Source: Acidicapsa dinghuensis | Lineage (GTDB): Bacteria; Acidobacteriota; Terriglobia; Terriglobales; Acidobacteriaceae | DNA: 64,000 nt | Direction: 5' to 3' | NCBI RefSeq assembly: GCF_025685685.1 | Contig: NZ_JAGSYH010000007.1 | Span: 124,001 to 188,000, forward strand | Part shown: positions 9,258 through 16,813 of the stretch, one piece after another | Layout: the number at the start of each line of letters is the position of its first letter | Numbering within the stretch: the stretch's first letter is position 1 | Position numbers and translations under genes: made by a program | The notes under the pieces: generated by a model | What the model saw: only the letters and a program-made list of their open reading frames with translations | The model's database searches: none | What the model was told of the DNA's origin: nothing

Positions 9258-10028
9258 ATGCCATTAAAGCTCAACAAAATCGAAAGCAACGTTGTCGCCG
9301 GAAACGTCGCCAACAATCGCACCCGGCTCCAGAGCTTCCTCACTGCCGACAGCGCCTCACCCATGTGCTCCGATCCCATCCGCTACGCACGACGCCTCTC
9401 CGATGCAGCCGTCGAGTTAGGCCTGGGGCTTTACCAGCAGGAAGGCTCACCCGAAGAGATCCGTCACAGCTTCGATCTCGCTGGCTCCTATCTCTGCTCC
9501 ATCCTCCTGATGAACCAGCCCAACGCCGCACTCTCCCCACTTGAATTCGAAAAAGCGCTCGCACTCGCCGATTGCTTCTCACAACCATCTGTCCTGGCCG
9601 GCATTGCCTCCGTCCCATTCACGAAATTCTTCTCCGACGCCCAGGCTCTCGCCTTCTACGCGCTCATGGCCCGTCAGCTCGACCTCATCCGCGCCTTCAT
9701 CACCACAGGCCACTTTGACCAGGCAGCAGCGCAGCAGCTCGAATCAGCCTGCACGCAAAACAACGCCGATCGCTTCGACGCCGTCGTCACGCTCGCCAAG
9801 CTGCGCGCGCTCAAAGCCGTCAGCACAGGCGACGAGGCAACCTTCAACGCATCCATTGAAACTCTCATAAAAGATCACGAAGATCAGGCGCTGCACGGCG
9901 AGAATCAGCGTTCTACCCGCGCCTTCATCTGCTTCCCCGCTCTCATGTTCGTTCACCTCGGCGCCGCGCGTAATCTTGCCTGCACGGTCCAGTCGCCGTA
10001 TCTTCCCATACAGCTTCTCAACAGATAA
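9258..10028 (+). CDS. Imm49-like immunity protein candidate
   Basis: 256 residues, no signal peptide, predicted all-helical. The C-terminal stretch CFPALMFVHLGAARN followed by SPYLPIQLL resembles the ending of Imm49-family immunity proteins of polymorphic toxin systems. It starts 23 bases after the putative nuclease effector on the same strand, where a cognate immunity gene is expected. The inferred role is to bind and block the toxin's C-terminal domain in the producing cell. Family identity is by recollection of the motif, not by search; a helical adaptor or chaperone is the main alternative. Confidence 0.6.
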   Translation: MPLKLNKIESNVVAGNVANNRTRLQSFLTADSASPMCSDPIRYARRLSDAAVELGLGLYQQEGSPEEIRHSFDLAGSYLCSILLMNQPNAALSPLEFEKALALADCFSQPSVLAGIASVPFTKFFSDAQALAFYALMARQLDLIRAFITTGHFDQAAAQQLESACTQNNADRFDAVVTLAKLRALKAVSTGDEATFNASIETLIKDHEDQALHGENQRSTRAFICFPALMFVHLGAARNLACTVQSPYLPIQLLNR

Positions 10029-10084
10029 CAGCTTGCTCGTAGATAACAACTTACCCGCAGGTAACAATTTGCTCATAGGCAACA
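10023..10084 (+). repeat. 18-bp imperfect tandem repeat, about 3.4 units
   Basis: Units begin at 10023, 10041, 10059 and 10077, each starting AG(A/G)(T/C)AACA and continuing with CTTGCTC-like sequence. The first unit contains the stop codon of the preceding gene, and the array ends at the next gene's start region, so it fills the whole spacer. Confidence 0.7.
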
Positions 10085-10549
10085 ATGGATAACCAGAACT
10101 TCTACGTCGTCGAACCCGCTCAGATGCGATTTGCTTATCAGGATCTCCCTCTGCAGACGCGTCGCAATCGCCTCGGTGAGCTCGTGCGAGCTCGCGGAGC
10201 GCGCTGGGCCAGTGTTCGCGCTCGTGGAAAAATCTTCATGTCCATCGTCCAGCGCCTCGACCGGTACATCGGAGCCGAAGAAGAGCTGCTCAATTCCGCC
10301 TTCGAAAACTCCCCATCGCAAATCTTGCCCATCGGATTCTCCGGCGATTACGATCCCCTCTTCGGTTACTACGAGCCGGATCGCGTGCAACGCTACGATC
10401 AGCTCCTGCACAAAATCCCAAATGCCGTCATTCAAAACTGGGAAGACGGCCCCAACGGAGAATCCGTTGGACAAGTCATCTACGCATTTCGTTCCACCTT
10501 TGCCGAGGCTGCCCGCCGCAAGCAAGCTGTTGCCATCGAACACTGTTGA
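10085..10549 (+). CDS. Unrecognised 154-residue protein between immunity gene and vgrG
   Basis: Not assigned to a family. It is soluble, has no signal peptide and is rich in Arg in its first third (RTRRNRLGELVRARGARW-like composition), then turns acidic. Its position downstream of the Imm49-like gene and 47 bases before vgrG suggests it belongs to the effector module, as a second immunity protein, an effector adaptor or a VgrG-associated factor. The C-terminus FRSTFAEAARRKQAV is loosely like helical ends of DUF1877 proteins, too weak for a call. Coding is supported by tight packing and matching codon use. Confidence 0.6.
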   Translation: MDNQNFYVVEPAQMRFAYQDLPLQTRRNRLGELVRARGARWASVRARGKIFMSIVQRLDRYIGAEEELLNSAFENSPSQILPIGFSGDYDPLFGYYEPDRVQRYDQLLHKIPNAVIQNWEDGPNGESVGQVIYAFRSTFAEAARRKQAVAIEHC

Positions 10550-10596
10550 TTTAAACCCGCTGTCTTCAGGGTTCGTAGCATGGAGATCGATTGACT

Positions 10597-13515
10597 ATGC
10601 CGTACACGCAAGATAACCGCCTTATCTCCCTCACCACGCCGCTCGGCCAGGACGTGCTGCTGCTCGCCGGCTTCTCTGGCCATGAGGCCATTTCGCGCCT
10701 CTTCAGCTTCCACCTCGATCTCCTCACCGAGCAGGCGTCCATCGATTTCACGAAGATCATCGGCCAGAACGTCACCATCACCGTCGGCCTCACCGATGGC
10801 ACATCTCGCTACTTCAACGGCCTCGTCAGCCGTTTCGTCCAGAGCGCCAAAGACGTCACCTTCACCCACTATCAGATGGAGGTCGTTCCCTGGACATGGA
10901 TGCTCACTCGTAACGCCAATTGCAAAATCTTCCATAACAAATCTGTCACCGACATCATCCAGCAGATCTTCTCCGACCGCGGCTTCACCGACTTCAAGCT
11001 CAGCACCACCGGCACCTATTCGCCTCTTGAATACTGCGTCCAGTACCGCGAAACCGACTTCAACTTCATCTCCCGCCTCATGGAGCAGAACGGCATCTTC
11101 TACTTCTTCCAGCATGAGGACGGCAAGCACACCATGGTCCTTGCCGATGCCTCCAGCGCTCATGAATCATGCCCCGGCCAGTCCAGCGCCGGATACAATC
11201 TAGCCGCTGGTGGCCTCGACAATGAGGACGTCATCAACTCCTGGAGCATCGGGCAGGAGCTGCGCAGCGGCAAATACACCCTCACCGATTACAACTTCAT
11301 CACACCCTCCACCAGCCTCCTCGCCACTGAGCCCACCATCGTCAGTGTTGGAGGCAACTCCAGCTATGAGCTTTACGACTATCCCGGGGAATATGGCGTC
11401 CGCGCAGACGGCACCAGCTTCGCCAAGTTGCGCATGCAGGAAGAAGAAGCCGTGCACATGATCGCTCACGGCTCCGGCGTCTGCCGTGCCTTCACCACCG
11501 GCTATAAGTTCGACCTCACCGACCACTATCAGGACTCGATGAACACCACCTACGTGCTCACCGAGATTCAGCATGTCGCCTCATCCGGCGGCACCTACAC
11601 AGGCGGCACCGCTGGCGAAAGCTACGCCAACACCTTCGTCTGCATTCCCGCAACCACGCCATTCCGGCCCGTCCGCATTACGCCAAAACCTTTCGTGCAG
11701 GGCCCGCAGACAGCCGTCGTCGTCGGCAAAAGCCAGCTTCAAAGCACCGCCGGCATCGAAGACGACGGCGACAGCACCGAAGACATCTGGGTCGATAAAT
11801 ATGGCCGCGTCGTCGTCCTCTTTCCCTGGGATCGCAACACTGATTGTTCCTGCCGTGTCCGAGTCTCGCAGGAGTGGGCCGGTGCGGGCTGGGGCTCCAT
11901 CACCATCCCTCGCGTCGGTCAGGAAGTCATCGTCAGCTTCCTCGAGGGCGACCCCGACCGCCCCATCATCACCGGCCGCGTCTACAACGCCAACAACATG
12001 CCGCCCTATACGTTGCCCGACTACCAGACCCGCAGCACCATGATGACCCGCAGCTCCACCGGCGGCAGCGCCAGCACTTACAACGAGCTGCGCTTCGAAG
12101 ATAAAACCGGCAAGGAGCAGGTCTTTCTCCGCGCTCAGTTCGATCAGGACAACTACGTCACCAACGACAGCCGCGAATGGATCGGCAACAACCGTAGCCT
12201 CCTCGTAACCAAAGACCAGATGGAAAAGGTCAGCGGCGACCGTCATGAGCAGGTGGTCGGCAAGCACATTGAGAAAGTCACCGGCGATTGGAACAGCAAC
12301 GTCACCGGCAACATCAATCAAAAATCCGCGCAGAACATCTCCATTCAAGCCGGTCAAAATCTCTATGAAAAATCCGGTGAGAACTTCGCCCACCAGGCTG
12401 GCATGGCCATCCACCTCAAAGCTGGCATGAACGTCGTTATCGAAGCCGGCGTCGAACTCACCCTCAAAGCCGGCAGCAACTTTATCGATATCGGCCCGGC
12501 CGGTATCGCCATATCCGGCACTCCCATGGTCATGATCAACAGCGGCGGAGCCGCAGGCTCCGGCTGTGGTTCCAGCCCCACCGACCCCGCCAGTCCCACC
12601 GATCCCGATCTCGCCGACGATGGCAAATCCGGCACCAAGCGCGGCAGCGGCAGCAGCTCGTCGTCCTCTTCATCCAGCTCCTCGGCAGGATCCAGTTCCA
12701 GTTCCAGCTCCTCCTCTTCCAGTAGCTCATCTCCCAGCAACCCTTCCAGTCCGCCTCCGCCACCGCCCCCAGCCCCTGCCTCGAATCCCGCAGCGGCAGG
12801 TGCGGCAGGGGCAGCCGCTGGGGCAGCCAGCCCTCAGGCGAACCCGGCAGCGCAGCAGGCTGCACAACAAGCCGCCGGCCAGGCAGAGCAAGCCGCTCAA
12901 CAAGCCCAACAAGCCGCTGGCCAGGCAGAGCAAGCCGCACAGCAAACTCAGCAACAGGCACAGCAGGCCGTCCAGCAAACCACCGATCAGGCACGCCAAG
13001 CCTTCAACCAGGCCAACACTGCAGTCAAACAGGCGCAGCAGCAGGTCCAACAGGCTTCCGCTCAAGGCCAGGCCGCCGCGCAGCAGGCTCTGGCCCAGGC
13101 CCAGCAGCAAGCCATGCAGACAGCGCAGCAAGCCGCCCAGGCCGTCAACCAGGCCAAATCCCAGGCCGAAAAAACCGAGCAGCAGGCGCAGCAACAGGCG
13201 CAGCAAGCCCAGCAGGCAGCTCAACAGGCGCAACAAGCCGCTCAGCAGGCACAGCAGCAGGCGCAACAAGCAGCTCAGCAGGGTCAGCAGGCTGCCCAGC
13301 AAGCCGCACAACAGGCGCAACAGGCGCAGCAACAAGCGCAACAGGCCGCTCAGCAGGCACAACAAGCTGCCAAACAAGCACAACAACAGGCCCAGCAAGC
13401 CTCGCAGCAAGTCCAGCAAGCATCGCAGCAGGCAACACAACAGGCACAACAATCAGCCCAGCAGGCGCAGCAATCAGCCCAGCAAGCCGCCAACCAGGCC
13501 CAGCGAGGTTTCTAA
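10597..13515 (+). CDS. vgrG: T6SS spike protein VgrG with Ser/Pro linker and long Gln/Ala-rich tail
   Basis: 972 residues from ATG 10597 (a TTG at 10591 is in frame but less likely). Residues 1 to about 370 are the gp27-like base domain (LFSFHLDLLTE, later YCVQYRETDFNFISRLME); about 390-470 is the gp5 OB-fold (DKYGRVVVLFPWDR, RVSQEWAGAGWGS); about 530-655 is the beta-helix needle. The normal VgrG ends near residue 660. Here it continues with a Ser-rich stretch (about 682-717), a run of seven prolines, and then residues 749-972, almost entirely Gln, Ala and a few charged or Thr residues in QQAQQAA-type heptads, probably a long helix or coiled coil. No enzymatic C-terminal domain is visible. 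The core call is secure; the tail's function is unknown. Confidence 0.95.
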   Translation: MPYTQDNRLISLTTPLGQDVLLLAGFSGHEAISRLFSFHLDLLTEQASIDFTKIIGQNVTITVGLTDGTSRYFNGLVSRFVQSAKDVTFTHYQMEVVPWTWMLTRNANCKIFHNKSVTDIIQQIFSDRGFTDFKLSTTGTYSPLEYCVQYRETDFNFISRLMEQNGIFYFFQHEDGKHTMVLADASSAHESCPGQSSAGYNLAAGGLDNEDVINSWSIGQELRSGKYTLTDYNFITPSTSLLATEPTIVSVGGNSSYELYDYPGEYGVRADGTSFAKLRMQEEEAVHMIAHGSGVCRAFTTGYKFDLTDHYQDSMNTTYVLTEIQHVASSGGTYTGGTAGESYANTFVCIPATTPFRPVRITPKPFVQGPQTAVVVGKSQLQSTAGIEDDGDSTEDIWVDKYGRVVVLFPWDRNTDCSCRVRVSQEWAGAGWGSITIPRVGQEVIVSFLEGDPDRPIITGRVYNANNMPPYTLPDYQTRSTMMTRSSTGGSASTYNELRFEDKTGKEQVFLRAQFDQDNYVTNDSREWIGNNRSLLVTKDQMEKVSGDRHEQVVGKHIEKVTGDWNSNVTGNINQKSAQNISIQAGQNLYEKSGENFAHQAGMAIHLKAGMNVVIEAGVELTLKAGSNFIDIGPAGIAISGTPMVMINSGGAAGSGCGSSPTDPASPTDPDLADDGKSGTKRGSGSSSSSSSSSSSAGSSSSSSSSSSSSSSPSNPSSPPPPPPPAPASNPAAAGAAGAAAGAASPQANPAAQQAAQQAAGQAEQAAQQAQQAAGQAEQAAQQTQQQAQQAVQQTTDQARQAFNQANTAVKQAQQQVQQASAQGQAAAQQALAQAQQQAMQTAQQAAQAVNQAKSQAEKTEQQAQQQAQQAQQAAQQAQQAAQQAQQQAQQAAQQGQQAAQQAAQQAQQAQQQAQQAAQQAQQAAKQAQQQAQQASQQVQQASQQATQQAQQSAQQAQQSAQQAANQAQRGF

Positions 13516-13532
13516 TGCGAATGCTTTTGTTT

Positions 13533-13568
13533 TTGCTTTTCTGTCTGTCATCCCCGAAGGGGATCAGC
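13533..13568 (+). repeat. TGTCATCCCC element
   Basis: First of two near-adjacent copies in the vgrG-tssK spacer. Confidence 0.65.
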
Positions 13569-13591
13569 TTTTGTCTTTGCTTTTGTTTTTA

Positions 13592-13625
13592 CCTTTCTGT
13601 CTGTCATCCCCAAAGGGGATCTGCT
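13592..13625 (+). repeat. TGTCATCCCC element
   Basis: Second copy, with CCCC-AAA-GGGG core. Confidence 0.65.
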
Positions 13626-13702
13626 TCTCCTTCACACCCACACTCGCTCCCCGCTTGTTCCCCTCAACCTCAGTTGCTATCGTTAAACTTCGGTCATCGC
13701 CC

Positions 13703-15067
13703 ATGAAACAGCTACAGCCCGTCCTGTGGAGCAAAGGCACCTTCCTCACCCCACAGCACATGCAACTGCAGGACAAGTTCCTCGAGGACTCCCTCACCTT
13801 CCGCCTGCAGGCGCTCAAATTCTGCGCCTGGGGATTCAGCGAAGTCGTCCTCGATCAAGAGCTCCTCGCCGACGGACAACTCGCCATCTCCCGCGCCTCC
13901 GGCATCTTTCCCGACGGGCTCATCTTCGAAATCCCCGGCCCCGACCAGCCGCCGCCATCCAAGTCCCTCGTCGATTTCTTCGACCCCGGCATGAAGGACC
14001 TCGACATCTATCTCTCCGTCCCTGACTACAAAGACAAAGGCCTCAACGTAGCCGGCCTCGGGCGCGTCGCCACCAGCCGCTACCTCGCCGAAATCTCCAC
14101 CGTCCGCGACGACAACACGGGCGCTGGCGACAAGCCCATCCAGATCGCGCGCAAAAACTTCCGCCTTCTCGCCGCCAATGAATCCCGCGAAGGCAGCTCC
14201 ACCCTCCGCATCGCCAACATCGAAAAAACCGAGACCGGAGCCTTCCGCATCAATCCACGCTTCGTCGCACCGCTCCTCGAGGTCCGCGCCTCCGACTATC
14301 TCCGCGGCCTCGTCAACGGCATCCTCGAAATCCTCACCGCCAAGAGCGCACAACTCGCCGGTGGCCGCCGCCAGAAAAACCAGAGCCTCGCCGACTTCAC
14401 CGCCTCCGACATCGCCAATTTCTGGCTGCTCTACACGGTCAACTCCAACATCCCCGTCCTCAACCATCTCCTGCAAGGCCAGCGCTGCCATCCCGAAGAG
14501 CTCTTCACCGCACTCACCGCTCTCGGAGCATCGCTCACCACCTTCTCGCCCACCATCCGCCCGCGCGACCTGCCTCTCTACGATCACGCCAGCCTGAGCA
14601 AAGTCTTCACCGACCTCGACGAAAAACTCCGCATCCTCCTCGAAACCGTCGTCCCCACCAACGTCGTTTCGCTTCCGCTCAAGCAGGTCAACAACACCAT
14701 CTACGCCACCGCGCTCGATCAGGACAAATACCTGCAGAACACCCGCATGTATCTAGCCATCAGCGCCGACTCCAGCGAAGACACCATCATTCGCGGCGTC
14801 CCGCGCCTCGTCAAAACCTGCTCCGCCACTCACATCGAGCAGCTCGTCTCCAACGCGCTCCCCGGCATCACCCTCACTCACGTCTCCACGCCACCCAGCG
14901 CCATCCCCATCAAGCTCAAATACCAATACTTCAGCCTCAACCAGTCCGGCGCCGCATGGGACACGATCTCCCGAGCCCGCAACTTCGCCGCCTACGTCCC
15001 CGCCGAAATCCCCAATCCCCAGATGGAGCTCATCATTCTTCTCCCAACCGCCGGCGGTGCCGCATGA
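13703..15067 (+). CDS. tssK: T6SS baseplate-membrane connector TssK, first paralogue
   Basis: 454 residues. The N-terminus VLWSKGTFLTPQHMQLQDKF matches the TssK (VasE/ImpJ) opening, and FWLLYTVNSNIPVLNHLL and the ending FAAYVPAEIPNPQMELIILL are typical later motifs. TssK trimers join the baseplate wedge to TssL/TssM. The ATG at 13703 fits the family start, although no good ribosome-binding site precedes it. The frame extends far upstream inside vgrG, but that is an overlapping open frame. It overlaps the second tssK by four bases (ATGA), so the pair is translationally coupled. Confidence 0.93.
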   Translation: MKQLQPVLWSKGTFLTPQHMQLQDKFLEDSLTFRLQALKFCAWGFSEVVLDQELLADGQLAISRASGIFPDGLIFEIPGPDQPPPSKSLVDFFDPGMKDLDIYLSVPDYKDKGLNVAGLGRVATSRYLAEISTVRDDNTGAGDKPIQIARKNFRLLAANESREGSSTLRIANIEKTETGAFRINPRFVAPLLEVRASDYLRGLVNGILEILTAKSAQLAGGRRQKNQSLADFTASDIANFWLLYTVNSNIPVLNHLLQGQRCHPEELFTALTALGASLTTFSPTIRPRDLPLYDHASLSKVFTDLDEKLRILLETVVPTNVVSLPLKQVNNTIYATALDQDKYLQNTRMYLAISADSSEDTIIRGVPRLVKTCSATHIEQLVSNALPGITLTHVSTPPSAIPIKLKYQYFSLNQSGAAWDTISRARNFAAYVPAEIPNPQMELIILLPTAGGAA

Positions 15068-16419
15068 GAACACTCACCAAGCCCGTCTGGTCCGAAGGCA
15101 TGTATCTCGGGCCGCATCATTTCCAGGCCCAGAACCGCTACTTCGAAGACGCACTCGAATTCGTCACCACCAATCTCTGGCGCGACGCCTCCGGTTTCTC
15201 CGGGCTCCAGTTCGACCGCGACGCTCTCCGCAACGGCTCGCTCTCCCTCACCCACGCCCGCGGACTCTTCGCCGATGGCCTCGCCTTCGACTTCCCCGGC
15301 TCCGACCTACTGCCCGCCCCGCGTGACTTCGCCGCACTCTTCTCGCCCGTTGCCGACAATCTCGTCATGCACCTTGCCGTCCCTGCGTTCGTCCGCGACG
15401 GCCTCAACACCAACCTCAATGGAGGCGGTCCCGCCGCAGCCCGCTTTCAGGCCAGCGACATCCGCATCCCCGACCAGAACACCGGCCTTGACGAAAAGCT
15501 CGTCCAGATCGGCCGCAAAAACCTCCAGCTTCTCGCCGCTCACGAAGTAACCGACCGCTTCGTTTCCATCCCCGCCGTCCGCATCCTCCGCGACGGCTCC
15601 GGACACTACGAGCCCGACCCCACCTTCATCCCGCCCTCACTCGCCATCAGCGCCAGCCCCGCACTGACCGACATGCTCCGCCGCCTCATCGACATCCTCG
15701 ACGAGAAAAGCACCGTCTTCACTCAGGAGCAGCAGCAGCGCCACGGCGTCTTCCAGGCTGGACTCTCCGCCCGCCACGTCGCCCAGTTCTGGTTCCTCCA
15801 CGCCATCAACTCCAACGTCTCGTCCCTGCGCCACTTCCTGCTCTCCCAGCACATCCACCCGCAGGAGCTCTTCCGCGAAATGTCCCGCCTCGGCGGCGCA
15901 CTCTGCACCTTCGGCCTCGAAACCCACCCCCGCGCCCTGCCCGTTTACAACCACGCCGACCTCGGCACATGCTTCGCCCAGCTTGACGACCACATCCGCC
16001 GCCATCTCGAAATCGTCATGCCCTCCAAGGCCATCCGCATCCCGCTCAACCCCGTCGAAAACTTCCTCTTCACCGGAGACATCGCCGACGAGCGCTGCAT
16101 CGGCCCCGCCCGCTGGATACTCGAAATCCAATCCCCCATCGGCGAAGGCAACCTCATCACCCTCACCCCTCAACTAACCAAGCTCTGCTCCTCACGTTTC
16201 GTCGTGGAGCTAATCAAGCGCGCCCTCCCCGGCATGGCCATGCGTCACCTCTCAGTGCCGCCGCCACAAATCGCCGCACGTGTAGAAGCCCAGTACTTCT
16301 CCATCGACCGCGCCGGCCCCTGCTGGCAGCACATCCTCCAAACCCGCCAAGTAGGCATCTACGTCCCCGCCGAAATCCCCGCACCAACACTAGCTCTAAT
16401 CGTCCTCCTCGACGAATAA
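15064..16419 (+). CDS. tssK: T6SS baseplate-membrane connector TssK, second paralogue
   Basis: 451 residues starting at the ATG that overlaps the previous stop. VWSEGMYLGPHHFQAQNRYF at the N-terminus is an even closer match to canonical TssK than the upstream copy, and the C-terminus (VGIYVPAEIPAPTLALIVLL) aligns with the first paralogue. Both copies keep full length, so neither looks like a pseudogene. The two may form a hetero-oligomer or serve different attachment sites; this is inference. tssL and tssM do not follow, and the locus ends here. Confidence 0.93.
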   Translation: MRTLTKPVWSEGMYLGPHHFQAQNRYFEDALEFVTTNLWRDASGFSGLQFDRDALRNGSLSLTHARGLFADGLAFDFPGSDLLPAPRDFAALFSPVADNLVMHLAVPAFVRDGLNTNLNGGGPAAARFQASDIRIPDQNTGLDEKLVQIGRKNLQLLAAHEVTDRFVSIPAVRILRDGSGHYEPDPTFIPPSLAISASPALTDMLRRLIDILDEKSTVFTQEQQQRHGVFQAGLSARHVAQFWFLHAINSNVSSLRHFLLSQHIHPQELFREMSRLGGALCTFGLETHPRALPVYNHADLGTCFAQLDDHIRRHLEIVMPSKAIRIPLNPVENFLFTGDIADERCIGPARWILEIQSPIGEGNLITLTPQLTKLCSSRFVVELIKRALPGMAMRHLSVPPPQIAARVEAQYFSIDRAGPCWQHILQTRQVGIYVPAEIPAPTLALIVLLDE

Positions 16420-16584
16420 TTCGGCGAAGAAGAAAACAGGGACGAAGAAATCAGCGGCAAAGAAACCTGCCGCCAACCCCACGCCGTTGTCATTCTGGGC
16501 GAACCGGGGTCCCCGCGGACAGGTCTTCGTCCGTGGGGTGTGGGAGCGAAGAATCTGCTTTTGCACCTGCCTTTGCTTCTGCAC

Positions 16585-16621
16585 TTGCCTTTCTTGTCTG
16601 TCATCCCCGAAGGGGATCTGC
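16585..16621 (+). repeat. TGTCATCCCC element
   Basis: Copy with CCCC-GAA-GGGG core and a pyrimidine-rich lead. Confidence 0.65.
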
Positions 16622-16643
16622 TTTTTCAATCTCCGCCACAAAC

Positions 16644-16695
16644 GGGAGTGCCCCATTCATTTCGCGCACTCGCAGGATAAGTGGGAAACCATCAC
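16644..16695 (+). repeat. Variable-stem hairpin repeat, copy 5
   Basis: GGGAGTGCCCCATTCATT flank, weaker internal pairing, closing TGGGAAACCATCAC. Confidence 0.65.
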
Positions 16696-16709
16696 ACCCC
16701 GACCAGCGA

Positions 16710-16797
16710 ACCAAGCGCCAAAGACGCATCCCACTCCAACCCGGTTCAAAACGAAAGGCCGAGCTTGCGCTCGGCCTTTCGTGACGCCTTGGGTTTT
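16710..16797. repeat. 88-base dispersed repeat with 12-bp hairpin, copy A
   Basis: Starts ACCAAGCGCCAAAG and centres on GAAAGGCCGAGC-TTGC-GCTCGGCCTTTC (16753-16780); AACCC and GGGTT extend the stem imperfectly. A diverged copy is at 18662-18752, beyond the other end of the S10 gene. It could terminate transcription of either convergent unit. Confidence 0.7.
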
Positions 16798-16813
16798 CTC
16801 ATGGACACACAGC

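Larger units (their letters stand above)
16420..16813. other. 394-base spacer after tssK
   Basis: No credible gene. Holds one TGTCATCCCC element, one variable-stem hairpin copy and a longer hairpin repeat (16710-16797) that sits next to the 3' end of the convergent S10 gene. Confidence 0.65.

Noticed and set aside
12727..13452. Leu-rich open frame on the minus strand opposite the VgrG tail
   Set aside because: It is the mirror of the Gln/Ala repeat codons (CAG/CTG), with no start context or independent evidence of coding.
12566..13702. Upstream extension of the first tssK frame inside vgrG
   Set aside because: The known TssK N-terminus begins at 13703; the earlier part is an out-of-frame reading of the VgrG tail and two repeat elements.
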